Source: Bacteroidota bacterium (GTDB lineage Bacteria; Bacteroidota; Bacteroidia; Bacteroidales; JAAUTT01). Taken from it: 64,000 nt of DNA. Every line of letters starts with the position of its first letter. Position 1 is the stretch's first letter. Where the stretch lies: the NCBI GenBank assembly GCA_030706405.1, contig JAUZOO010000005.1, positions 248,001 to 312,000 on the forward strand, given 5' to 3'. Position numbers and translations under genes: made by a program. The notes under the pieces were generated by a model. That model made no database searches. It worked only from the letters and a program-made list of their open reading frames with translations, and was not told where the DNA came from. Below, piece by piece: positions 56,348 to 64,000 of this stretch.

Positions 56348-57511
56348 CTCATTGCTGCCAAAGAAAAAGCTGAAGAATCGGACCGGCTTAAATCTTCATT
56401 TCTGGCAAACCTATCTCACGAAATCCGAACTCCTTTAAATGCCATTATTGGATTTTCTGGACTGCTATCCGACAAAGATATCCCTGATGAAGAAAAAGAC
56501 TCCTTTAATACCATTATCAAACGCAGTAGCGATATGCTTTTAAGCCTTATCAACGATGTTATTGATTTCTCAAAAATTGAAGCAGGACAGCTCCAGGTGA
56601 ATATCACCGCTGTTCCTCTTCACAAAATTACCACCCAGGTTCATGACATCTTTAATCTCGAACTAAAAAAACAACAAGGCGAAATAGTACATGATCTCGA
56701 CTTTATCGTGAACGTTCCTCCAAAGTATCAGACATTAACACTTTCGACCGACGAAATTCGTTTAATGCAAATTATCAGTAACCTGATTAACAATGCCATA
56801 AAGTTTACCTCCAAAGGAAAAATTGAATTTGGTTGTAAAGAATGTCAAAACGGGGATTGGATAGAATTTTTTGTTAAAGACACCGGAATTGGCATGAAAA
56901 AAGAATACCTGTCGGTTATTTTTCAACGATTCAGAAAAATAGAAGAAACTCCAAATCAGGTTTATCGGGGCGCCGGATTAGGATTGGCAATCTCATCAGA
57001 ACTGGCCAATTTGCTCGGAGGCAAAATATCCGTTGAATCGGTTCCCAATATTGGATCTGTATTCTCAATTCAAATTCCGCTTAAAAAAGAGGTGTCGGCT
57101 TACACCCCTCCGGCCCCTGTTCTAACATCTCCTAATTATCCTTACTATAAAGGTTTTAATATTTTAATTGCGGAAGATAACCAGAGTAACTATTTATTTC
57201 TCGAAAAAATTCTAAATAAAACCAGGGTTAACATATATCATGCAACTAACGGACAGCAAGCCGTATCCTTAGCTGAAAAAATCCCTGATCTACATGTAAT
57301 TCTGATGGATATAAAAATGCCCGAAATGAATGGGATAGAGGCTTTACACGCAATCCGGAGAAAAAAGCTGTCCATTCCCATTGTTGCCCAAACCGCCTAC
57401 GCCCTTGCCGATGAAGTTTATAATTTAAAAAATGAAGGCTTTTCTGACTACATTTTAAAACCTGTCAATCCGAACGACCTTTTTAAGCTATTGAATAAGT
57501 ATCTGATCTAA
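56335..57511 (+). pseudogene. hybrid histidine kinase, 5' truncated
   Basis: Encodes the C-terminal 390 or so residues of a hybrid kinase: AKEKAEESDRLKSSFLANLSHEIRTPLNAIIGF (written here in parts: AKEKAEESDRLKS and FLANLSHEIRTPLN), HATPase_c with DTGIGMKKEY and GAGLGLAISS, and a receiver (ILIAEDNQSNYLF, acceptor Asp in VILMDIKMPEMNG, Lys in YILKPVNPNDL). The input domain is missing; upstream in-frame codons back to ATG 56114 are antisense GH2 sequence. Whether a shortened protein is made is unknown. Its receiver resembles the stand-alone one at 3.9 kb. Confidence 0.85.
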
Positions 57512-57530
57512 ATAACAAGATCTTTTTAAA

Positions 57531-57564
57531 CGCTCGAAGCCCTTATTTATCGGAGCTTTGAGCG
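57531..57564. terminator. hairpin between the kinase remnant and the GH105 gene
   Basis: Stem CGCTCGAAGC / GCTTTGAGCG (one G-T pair) between convergent gene ends; it can serve both directions. T-runs are short. Confidence 0.6.
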
Positions 57565-57587
57565 TATATAATAGTTTATACTAGTTG

Positions 57588-59480
57588 TTATTTTTTCAAA
57601 TTATTGTTACAAGCTATTTTAATCATTTCGGCTCCGGCCATCAGAAAAGCCCCGCTTCCGTATTCCTGATTATCTTCAGGTTTCACATTTTCGGGTTTTT
57701 CGCCAATTAGCTGAACATATTTGAGTTTACCATCGGCATCTACGGCTTCATTGATAGCTTGCCAGCCCTTTTTCACTTTGGGCAGAAACGTTTCTCTATC
57801 CAAAATTCCATTATTGATTCCCCAGGCCATTGCATATGTAAAGAATGAACTTCCGCTGGTTTCTCTCACAGGAACCTCGTCCGGATCGAGAAGACTTGCC
57901 CGCCACAATCCGTCGGTTTGTTGCAGGGAAGCCACCTTTACCATGATCTCCCGGTAATGATCCTCGAACCGTTTGTATCCGGGATATTCTTTAGGCATGG
58001 TTGTCAATATCTGAACCAATCCGCCAATCACCCAGGCATTTCCTCTGGACCAAAAAGCGCGTTTACCTTTGCGCGTTAGAGCTGTAAAGTAGCGGCTATC
58101 CCTGAAATACAGGCTATCGCTTTTGCTATATAAATAGTCCGAAGTATCCCAATACATTTGATCGAGGTATTCGTAATACTTGTTATCTCCTGTAATCTTT
58201 CCCAAACGGGCCAATACCGGAGGTTCCATAAAAAGAGCATCGCACCACCACCAGTCTTTTCGGCCGGGTTTAGGATTGGCAATAAGCGTATCGATTGCAG
58301 ATTTTATTCCGTTCAACATTTTAGGGTCTTTAACAACTGCGTATGCATCCAGGTAGGCCTGTCCGCATGCCAAATCGTCGGCATGCCGGAACTTGGGGCC
58401 GCGTTTCCAACCCGAAACCTCACCCCATCGTTGGGTTTGGTTCAAATAAGAAGTATCACCGGTGGCCCGATAAGCATACATGATACCCGAATAGAAAACC
58501 GACCGGGCCCACTGCTCCTTAAATTCGTTAATCGCAATCGGGTGCTGCACCTGCCATTTAAAAACACTCGCCATAATACTTCTTACATACGTGTTGCCAT
58601 AGATATCGGATAACTTTGCGTTTATAACCGTAAACGGGGTTACCGAATTGGGTTTCTTCACTGCGGCATGAGCTGCCATCTGGGCAATCTCCACCTGTTC
58701 TTTGGTTAACTTTTCGGGAGCATAGGCATTTCCAATGACCGATTTCCCAAAGAGTGTTTCAAACCAGGTGCAGGCTGCCGTATATCTTCCCAGATCGTAT
58801 GATAAGTGATAGCCATCCCGGTTAAATTTATCGCCAACGTAGGACGTCCGGCCATTTTGAATTGCTGTTCCTGATGGGATTATTATCATGATCCCCATCT
58901 TGTGAGCCGCCTTATTAATAGCAACAACAATGGAGTCGTACATTGCCTGCTGGTTCCTGTTATAATAATTAAAACCCGTATGGGTCGACGTCTTCGCATA
59001 AGCCCACGTCTGGTGCATGGCATATTTTACCTTCGGGTTCAGGGCATTCGCTTTTACATACTGAAACAAATTCGACAGATAAGGAAAATAAGAATTTTGT
59101 TGTCCTGATAACGGACTTGCCTGCTGAAAAGTGATATAATCCCATTTTTCTTCTTTGATGCACGAGAGCATTGTCCGGTCCGGATAAACGGTCCTTTTTC
59201 CATCGATAATTTTTCGATAGGAATATTTAGGAAGATTTCCTTCAGCATTCGTCCAATGAGTCTGCAACGAACATCCTCCAATGAACAAATTTCCAATAAT
59301 ATACTTAGTTCCGTTTTGAGAGATTAGCCCTCCCAGATAAGCCTCTGTGGCATCTTCGGAGAAGCTATTTCCAATAGCCAGAATCTTAATTACTTTCTGA
59401 GCATTAACCGACGTCTGACAAAACAATACCAATGTCAACACAACAACGCCCAGTGTGCGCCTAAACAATTTGTAAGTCAT
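57588..59480 (-). CDS. SGNH-like (DUF4886) and GH105 two-domain protein
   Basis: 630 residues with signal peptide (YKLFRRTLGVVVLTLVLFCQ, cut near VNAQ). Residues about 30-285 form a DUF4886/SGNH hydrolase-like domain: ILAIGNSFSEDATEAYL has the nucleophile-type Ser, and GYHLSYDLGRY holds the Asp/His-like end. Residues about 290-625 are a GH88/GH105 unsaturated glucuronyl hydrolase: SWRHADDLA-like KFRHADDLACGQAYLDAY, KDWWWCDALFMEPPVLARLG and FWSRGNAWVIGGL. It would remove an ester and then an unsaturated uronic acid from lyase products. The heparinase-like gene lies 42 bases upstream. Confidence 0.92.
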   Translation of the reverse strand: MTYKLFRRTLGVVVLTLVLFCQTSVNAQKVIKILAIGNSFSEDATEAYLGGLISQNGTKYIIGNLFIGGCSLQTHWTNAEGNLPKYSYRKIIDGKRTVYPDRTMLSCIKEEKWDYITFQQASPLSGQQNSYFPYLSNLFQYVKANALNPKVKYAMHQTWAYAKTSTHTGFNYYNRNQQAMYDSIVVAINKAAHKMGIMIIIPSGTAIQNGRTSYVGDKFNRDGYHLSYDLGRYTAACTWFETLFGKSVIGNAYAPEKLTKEQVEIAQMAAHAAVKKPNSVTPFTVINAKLSDIYGNTYVRSIMASVFKWQVQHPIAINEFKEQWARSVFYSGIMYAYRATGDTSYLNQTQRWGEVSGWKRGPKFRHADDLACGQAYLDAYAVVKDPKMLNGIKSAIDTLIANPKPGRKDWWWCDALFMEPPVLARLGKITGDNKYYEYLDQMYWDTSDYLYSKSDSLYFRDSRYFTALTRKGKRAFWSRGNAWVIGGLVQILTTMPKEYPGYKRFEDHYREIMVKVASLQQTDGLWRASLLDPDEVPVRETSGSSFFTYAMAWGINNGILDRETFLPKVKKGWQAINEAVDADGKLKYVQLIGEKPENVKPEDNQEYGSGAFLMAGAEMIKIACNNNLKK

Positions 59481-59522
59481 ATATTTATATTTTTCAAAAA
59501 CTGTACTTCTTTGATCTATAGA

Positions 59523-61379
59523 TTATTCATTCCAATATTGCAACGGTTGTATCGTTTGTCCGGGTTTAACTCCCTCAGGAATAAACTGAACCGAGAATAC
59601 CGTTTTGGTTAACGCCGAAACCTTTGTTTCGAACCCGACCAGCACCACTCCGGGATTAGGAGCATCGTATGATGCAGGAGTTGGCGTTTCCCATTTCTGT
59701 AAACGAATATCTTCCGGACCATCTATTTTCAACGTCAGCCTTTTTCCTCCTTGTATCAACAATGCTGTATGAGTATCTTTTATCTCCACGGTTGCCCGGG
59801 TAAGAATCTTCCAACGGATGGTTGCCACGTTGTTGCCGGTTTCTACCTCGTCCCGGACAAGAACATAACTGTTATCGATCAGCGCTACGCCTCTCTCTGC
59901 CTTAGCCAGATAACCTTTATATACCTGCGACAAATCGACAACTGCATTCTGAAAAGACGGATGATTCCCGGACTGTATAATAGGCGCACTCCCATTCACC
60001 CATTGAAGGCTGTCATTTACAGTCAATGTGTTGTGCATACGATTGGTGTACCGCAAAACGCTCCATCGCTGCCCGTGCTGACTGTTATTCCATATATTTA
60101 ACCCTTTTGATTCCAGCGATTCATACTCCTGCATCCCCAGATCAATAGCCCAGCGAATGCCTTCTGCATCCAAAACGAAAGAACCTTCATCCATGTGCGC
60201 ATGGCTGGTAGATGGGGAACCTCCTTTGAAAGCAACGTACACTGCATCGGGGTCTGTCCATGACGAACGCATGACGGCAACCGGGGTTTCTCCTTTGCTC
60301 ACCCACATCGTTGAAGGTGGGATATCTATCGCGTCGAGATGTTGCCCTGCCCCCCAAACCATCAGAGCTGGTAATAACCGCTCATTAGCCAATGATTTAG
60401 GGTTCTCTGTAATATACCTTTTCTCATTCCTCAATAAATAATTACGGCTTCCTTGCTTTCCCGAAAACCAAAACATGGCAGGATTTATTTGGCCCCGTTC
60501 GTGGCCATCACTATAGTCAAAGTAAAGTCCTGAGGGACCGGTTACATGTAAAAGGTAATCGGCTGTTTTCAGGAATCCGGGCATAGCGGATAAACCAAAA
60601 TCCTGCTTAAAAACCTTTTCAACAGCACTAATGAACAATACATTAAAGGATGTCCCATATCCCCAATACATTGGGCCTTCAGCATAACCTCCATCAGGTC
60701 CATAATTGGTCATAGGAATCTTTATGGATTGAATGGCTCGCTCTATGATTTTATCGGCCAAAGCCGGATTTTCCTCATAAACCGACAGTGCTCCATACGT
60801 CATCCCCGCATTGCAGACCTGGTTCCAGTTGTTGGTCCATGTTTGCCACTTATTATAATTATCTTTCAATGATTCCTCAATCCCCTTTTTCAAGATAGCG
60901 GTTTTTATGATCTTACGGGAAGTCTCCGGCAACCTGTTGTACAGCCAATCGTAACCGATGGCTAGGGCCATGGTCATTTCGGCCACATCTAAAAAATGGG
61001 TCGGGTTCCAGTCTGTAAATGCAGAAACGGCCAACATTTCTTCTTCTGCCCGCTGAAAGTAGCGGTCATCGTGCGTCATGCGGTAGGCGTACGAAAGGAA
61101 AAAAACACGACGAAGGCACTCTCTCGACTTATCCAACAGCCGTCTGCCAATTTTAATCTGCTTTACCGGAGGCTCAAGCAAAAAGGCATCGCACTTCTTC
61201 ATAATCTGTTGATGGACCAGAGCCAATACCGAATCCGAGCCAACAGCATTTTTTATAGCATTTTCCTCTCCACGCAAGAGTAATAGCCGGGGATGAAATG
61301 GCATCTTCACTACTGTTTGAGCATTAATCCCTAGTGCGACCGAGAAAAAAACGACCAACAAAAGCAATAATTTATTCAT
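59523..61379 (-). CDS. heparinase II/III family polysaccharide lyase
   Basis: About 618 residues from ATG 61379 (MNKLLLLLVVFFSVALG signal, cut near NAQ); a TTT-proximal start at 61421 would overlap the neighbour. An N-terminal alpha/alpha toroid (ECLRRVFFLSYAYRMTHDDRYF, GYDWLYNRLPETSR, NNWNQVCNAGMTYGAL) is joined to a C-terminal beta-sandwich with SHAHMDEGSFVLDAEG and DLGMQEY, as in heparinase II/III lyases. It would cleave an acidic glycan by beta-elimination and yield the unsaturated uronic ends that the downstream GH105 removes. The glycan is not determined. Confidence 0.9.
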   Translation of the reverse strand: MNKLLLLLVVFFSVALGINAQTVVKMPFHPRLLLLRGEENAIKNAVGSDSVLALVHQQIMKKCDAFLLEPPVKQIKIGRRLLDKSRECLRRVFFLSYAYRMTHDDRYFQRAEEEMLAVSAFTDWNPTHFLDVAEMTMALAIGYDWLYNRLPETSRKIIKTAILKKGIEESLKDNYNKWQTWTNNWNQVCNAGMTYGALSVYEENPALADKIIERAIQSIKIPMTNYGPDGGYAEGPMYWGYGTSFNVLFISAVEKVFKQDFGLSAMPGFLKTADYLLHVTGPSGLYFDYSDGHERGQINPAMFWFSGKQGSRNYLLRNEKRYITENPKSLANERLLPALMVWGAGQHLDAIDIPPSTMWVSKGETPVAVMRSSWTDPDAVYVAFKGGSPSTSHAHMDEGSFVLDAEGIRWAIDLGMQEYESLESKGLNIWNNSQHGQRWSVLRYTNRMHNTLTVNDSLQWVNGSAPIIQSGNHPSFQNAVVDLSQVYKGYLAKAERGVALIDNSYVLVRDEVETGNNVATIRWKILTRATVEIKDTHTALLIQGGKRLTLKIDGPEDIRLQKWETPTPASYDAPNPGVVLVGFETKVSALTKTVFSVQFIPEGVKPGQTIQPLQYWNE

Positions 61380-61410
61380 TATATGACAATTTAAATATGC
61401 TATTCCAAAT

Positions 61411-63264
61411 TTACTTTTCATTTAAAAGCGATCTTCCCAGGTTATAATTCTGCTTTTTAGGCAAATCTGCTTTGCCAACACCCTTCTCCATCAACTTTTT
61501 AAGATCCGGGAAATATTGCTCGTAGATGTCGCGGGGAAGCACATTGTTCTGCTTACATAGCGAAGCAGCCATTCCCAACACCTCTCCCATCATTCCTCCG
61601 GTACGCATCAGCCGGACGGTCCCCAGGGCAACATGCGTTACACTGATATTGCGACCTGCCATAAATAAATTGGGTACATTGCGCGAATACATACAACGGT
61701 AAGGTATCGGATACGGATAAATGGGGATATGACGGGCTATGGATAAATATTCATTTCCCGGGAATTGAGCAGTATTTTTAGGATCGGGGTAATGAAGGTC
61801 TATCGACCACGAAGTCGGCGCTGTACCATCGGGATATAATACTTTATCTTTCAAATCCTGTTCTTTCAATATCAAATCGCCAATCAACCGGCGCGACTCC
61901 CGCTTCCCGGCAACATAAGCCACCCATTTAAGCTGTGAGTTACGATAACTTTCAGCTTTGGAATAATGATTTTTGAGATACGACCAGTTTGAAAAAACAA
62001 CCAGCAATCCATAATCGCGGATGCGTTCAAAATCCTTTATCTGGTCGTATTCCATACCCGTTTCCCAGTTCCAGTCGCCAAATTTCAATTTCTGAACCGT
62101 TTTCTCGTCAATCTTCAATCCCCAGGTTATATCAGGAAACGTTACCGGCGATGCGGCTTCTTCCGAATTCCACTGAACGGAAGCGCCCATGGTCATTTTA
62201 TCCCCTTTTTCGGGAGCCGTGGGTTCATTAAACTCACCGCGACTTTCGCGTCCCATCATAAAATCGGCTCCGGCCAGTGCGCCGATAGTACCGTCGCCCG
62301 TGCAATCGGCAAAAAGAGGTGCTGTAAAAATTGATTCTTTGGAAGTCTCAGTGTTGGTGGCAATTACAGCCGCAATAGACGTTCCATTCATTTTTACAGC
62401 ATTTGCCCGACAGTTTAGAAACAAGGTTATATTTTTCTCGTTTTTAACAGCTTCCAGCTTCTTATCATCTTCGTAATAAGCGGCCGGTCGTGCATTCCCT
62501 TCTTTGTCAGGGCCAATCTCATTCACCAGGTTTCCTAAGGCAGGGTATGGCTCCAAGTTGATTCTGGCCCCTAAATGCACACGAACTTCGGAGCTGTTGT
62601 TCCCGCCAAGAACAGGACGGTCTTGGATAAGAGCCACTTTTAATCCCAGACGGGCTGCCGATATTGCAGCACAGATTCCGGCCATACCGCCACCCACTAC
62701 CACAAAATCGAACTGACCGGCAGGTTCCGGAGCTGCGGGCAGGTTTAACATTTTTTTGCGGAAAGCGGCCAACTCCTTAAGGTCGTTGGCGGGCTTAAAG
62801 CTAGCATCTTTTGAAAAGACAATGGCATCGCAACGGCCGTTAAACCCGGTAAGGTCGTGAAGTGCCAACATACTATTGCCTTTTTTAACGGAGATGGTTC
62901 CGCCATATTGCCAGTTCCATTCAGCGCCCTGAGAGCCAAACACAGTTGTAAGTGCCTTGCCGTTTACCTTAACCTGGAATTTCCCCGGAGTTTCTTTATC
63001 AGTCCAGTACCCAGTCCAATTACGAGTACGAACAAATACGTGCCAGTTCCCTTTTTCGGGAAATGTGACCGTGGTGGATGCATCGGCCACAGGCGTTCCC
63101 AAGCCATGAGCCATCAAAAACGGAGAACCCATCTGATCCATAAATTGCTGATCCACAACCCAGCCACCCTTGTTGGTAAAACTCTCGGCCTCAACAAATA
63201 CCTGTGAACAAACGGTTGCCGACAGGCACAAAAAACTGCTTATCAGGACAAGTATATTTCTCAT
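61411..63264 (-). CDS. FAD-dependent oxidoreductase with N-terminal carbohydrate-binding-like domain
   Basis: About 617 residues from ATG 63264 (MRNILVLISSFLCLSATVCS signal). Residues about 20-150 form a beta-sandwich resembling carbohydrate-binding modules (VFVEAESFTNKGGWVVDQQF, FPEKGNWHVFVRTRNW). Then comes FAD-binding FDFVVVGGGMAGICAAISAA with RPVLGGNNSSEVRVH, the FAD_oxidored family pattern, ending NLFMAGRNISVTHVALGTVR. Such proteins recur in polysaccharide utilisation loci; the reaction is not established. It overlaps no neighbour once the inner ATG is used. Confidence 0.9.
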   Translation of the reverse strand: MRNILVLISSFLCLSATVCSQVFVEAESFTNKGGWVVDQQFMDQMGSPFLMAHGLGTPVADASTTVTFPEKGNWHVFVRTRNWTGYWTDKETPGKFQVKVNGKALTTVFGSQGAEWNWQYGGTISVKKGNSMLALHDLTGFNGRCDAIVFSKDASFKPANDLKELAAFRKKMLNLPAAPEPAGQFDFVVVGGGMAGICAAISAARLGLKVALIQDRPVLGGNNSSEVRVHLGARINLEPYPALGNLVNEIGPDKEGNARPAAYYEDDKKLEAVKNEKNITLFLNCRANAVKMNGTSIAAVIATNTETSKESIFTAPLFADCTGDGTIGALAGADFMMGRESRGEFNEPTAPEKGDKMTMGASVQWNSEEAASPVTFPDITWGLKIDEKTVQKLKFGDWNWETGMEYDQIKDFERIRDYGLLVVFSNWSYLKNHYSKAESYRNSQLKWVAYVAGKRESRRLIGDLILKEQDLKDKVLYPDGTAPTSWSIDLHYPDPKNTAQFPGNEYLSIARHIPIYPYPIPYRCMYSRNVPNLFMAGRNISVTHVALGTVRLMRTGGMMGEVLGMAASLCKQNNVLPRDIYEQYFPDLKKLMEKGVGKADLPKKQNYNLGRSLLNEK

Positions 63265-63271
63265 ATTCAAC

Positions 63272-64000
63272 TTAGTAAATATTAAACCAATCAATCTTAA
63301 CAGAACCATCGTTCACTTCTACTTTCATCTCATTCAATCCTTTTTTGAAAGATTGAGACTTAAGATTTATCTCCGTCCAATCGGGATTACTAACGGTAAC
63401 CCTTTGCGTTGAGCCATTTATCAGAATTGTCAGCTTGGATGGTTGCTGAACCGCTTTGATCCGCATCGAGACTTTAAATTTCTTATCTTCCAACGATTTA
63501 AAATGATAAGCCGTCCATTCTGAAGCATTGAGCAGGATGAACTGCCCGGGAGCTTTTTGGTGCAAATCATTCTCCATGACATCAACTTTTACCGGTTCTG
63601 TTTTCCGGTAATACGACGAAAGAGTTGCCGTATCCTTAACAAAGTAGGATTTCAGAAACCCGTCGTGCCCGTAATTCTCGGCTTCAATTTTTAAAGGAAT
63701 TTGCCGCAACATGGCATTTACCACATCGGGATAAAAAACACTGTTCTCAAGCTTAATATTTTCGAGCAACTCGTTAAAAATGTCTTCCGGATTATCAACT
63801 GCGGCTTTTTCGCCGGTACGGGAATAGGTTGTGACATTTTCCCAACCTTTGGGCGGTTTAACTGAATATGGCGTATTCTGAGTATCCATCTTTTTCCATG
63901 GCCAAAACGACCATCCGATGTTGTTCTTTTCGAAAAACTGGGTGGTGGCAAAATAAATGGCGTTGTTCTTCTCGCCAGTTTCACCAACCCATATAGGCGT
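63272..64000 (-). CDS. GH5-like glycosidase with C-terminal binding domain, 5' end beyond window
   Basis: Open from the right window edge to the stop at 63272, 243 codons visible. The first codons read TPIWVGETGEKNNAIYF, with the GH5 nucleophile-type Glu, then NNIGWSFWPWKKMDTQNT, the aromatic last strand of a GH5 (cellulase-fold) barrel. About residues 110-240 form a beta-rich domain (IPLKIEAENYGHDGFL to MKVEVNDGSVKIDWFNIY) like CBM6/35-type modules. The catalytic acid is outside. It is the first visible gene of the minus-strand degradation set. Confidence 0.85.
   Translation of the reverse strand, partial: TPIWVGETGEKNNAIYFATTQFFEKNNIGWSFWPWKKMDTQNTPYSVKPPKGWENVTTYSRTGEKAAVDNPEDIFNELLENIKLENSVFYPDVVNAMLRQIPLKIEAENYGHDGFLKSYFVKDTATLSSYYRKTEPVKVDVMENDLHQKAPGQFILLNASEWTAYHFKSLEDKKFKVSMRIKAVQQPSKLTILINGSTQRVTVSNPDWTEINLKSQSFKKGLNEMKVEVNDGSVKIDWFNIY

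Noticed and set aside
61380-61421. Upstream start for the heparinase-like gene
   Set aside because: It overlaps the FAD oxidoreductase gene end and would place 14 residues before a clear signal peptide.

Overview
The window looks like a chromosomal segment of an anaerobic member of the Bacteroidota, most likely Bacteroidales-related. The support is type IX secretion genes (PorP/SprF family, PorT, a gliding-motility type C-terminal sorting domain), two TonB-dependent receptors with carboxypeptidase-like N-termini, promoter boxes of the Bacteroidota form TTTG-N18-22-TAnnTTTG, and anaerobic enzymes: [FeFe]-hydrogenase maturases, hybrid cluster protein, ADP-forming acyl-CoA synthetase and Rex. 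This is gene-content inference; no rRNA is present.

Layout. 1-3.6 kb (minus): phenylacetate-CoA ligase (cut by the window edge), a tandem-ACT protein and an ADP-forming acyl-CoA synthetase, a set suited to aryl/branched acid activation and ATP-yielding fermentation. 3.9-6.7 kb: a stand-alone receiver protein and an unrecognised large exported protein. 6.7-10.6 kb: aspA-hydF-hydE. 10.6-11.06 kb: a gene-free stretch with a degenerate 23-bp repeat array. 11.06-15.2 kb (minus): a four-gene exported/T9SS locus (two paralogous secreted proteins, a type B sorting-domain protein, a PorP/SprF protein), followed by two response regulators. 16.6-18.8 kb (minus): rex-hydG. 18.9-24.2 kb: dehydrogenases, menaquinone methyltransferase UbiE, PorT and an FAD-dependent dehydrogenase. 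24.3-31.1 kb: a complete N-type ATPase operon, atpDCQRBEFAG, then tRNA-Ser(CGA). 31.3-37.6 kb: housekeeping and transport genes. 37.6-41.5 kb (minus): a coherent nitrosative-stress cluster (Rrf2 regulator, ferredoxin-like protein, Hcp, cupin, YgbA-like). 41.7-46.6 kb: gamma-glutamylcyclotransferase-like protein, small barrel protein, hybrid sensor kinase and NtrC-type regulator. 46.8-54.2 kb (minus): two TonB receptors and a TPR lipoprotein. 54.5-64 kb: a polysaccharide-degradation locus (GH2 pseudogene, SGNH-GH105 fusion, heparinase II/III-like lyase, FAD-dependent oxidoreductase, GH5), interrupted by a truncated hybrid histidine kinase.

How it fits together. The HydEFG maturases and Rex point to hydrogen-evolving redox balancing, although the hydrogenase itself is not in the window. 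The N-ATPase is probably a second, Na+-linked rotary ATPase. The most unusual places are: (i) the breakpoint near 56.34 kb, where a GH2 gene and a histidine kinase have both lost their 5' ends; (ii) two in-frame TAG codons in that GH2 gene; (iii) the 23-bp repeats, each built around a small dyad, after hydE; (iv) the four-gene T9SS export locus whose three secreted products share a C-terminal P-x-TG-x-I signature; and (v) an NtrC-type regulator with an altered sigma54-contact loop, in a window with two imperfect sigma54-like promoter elements.
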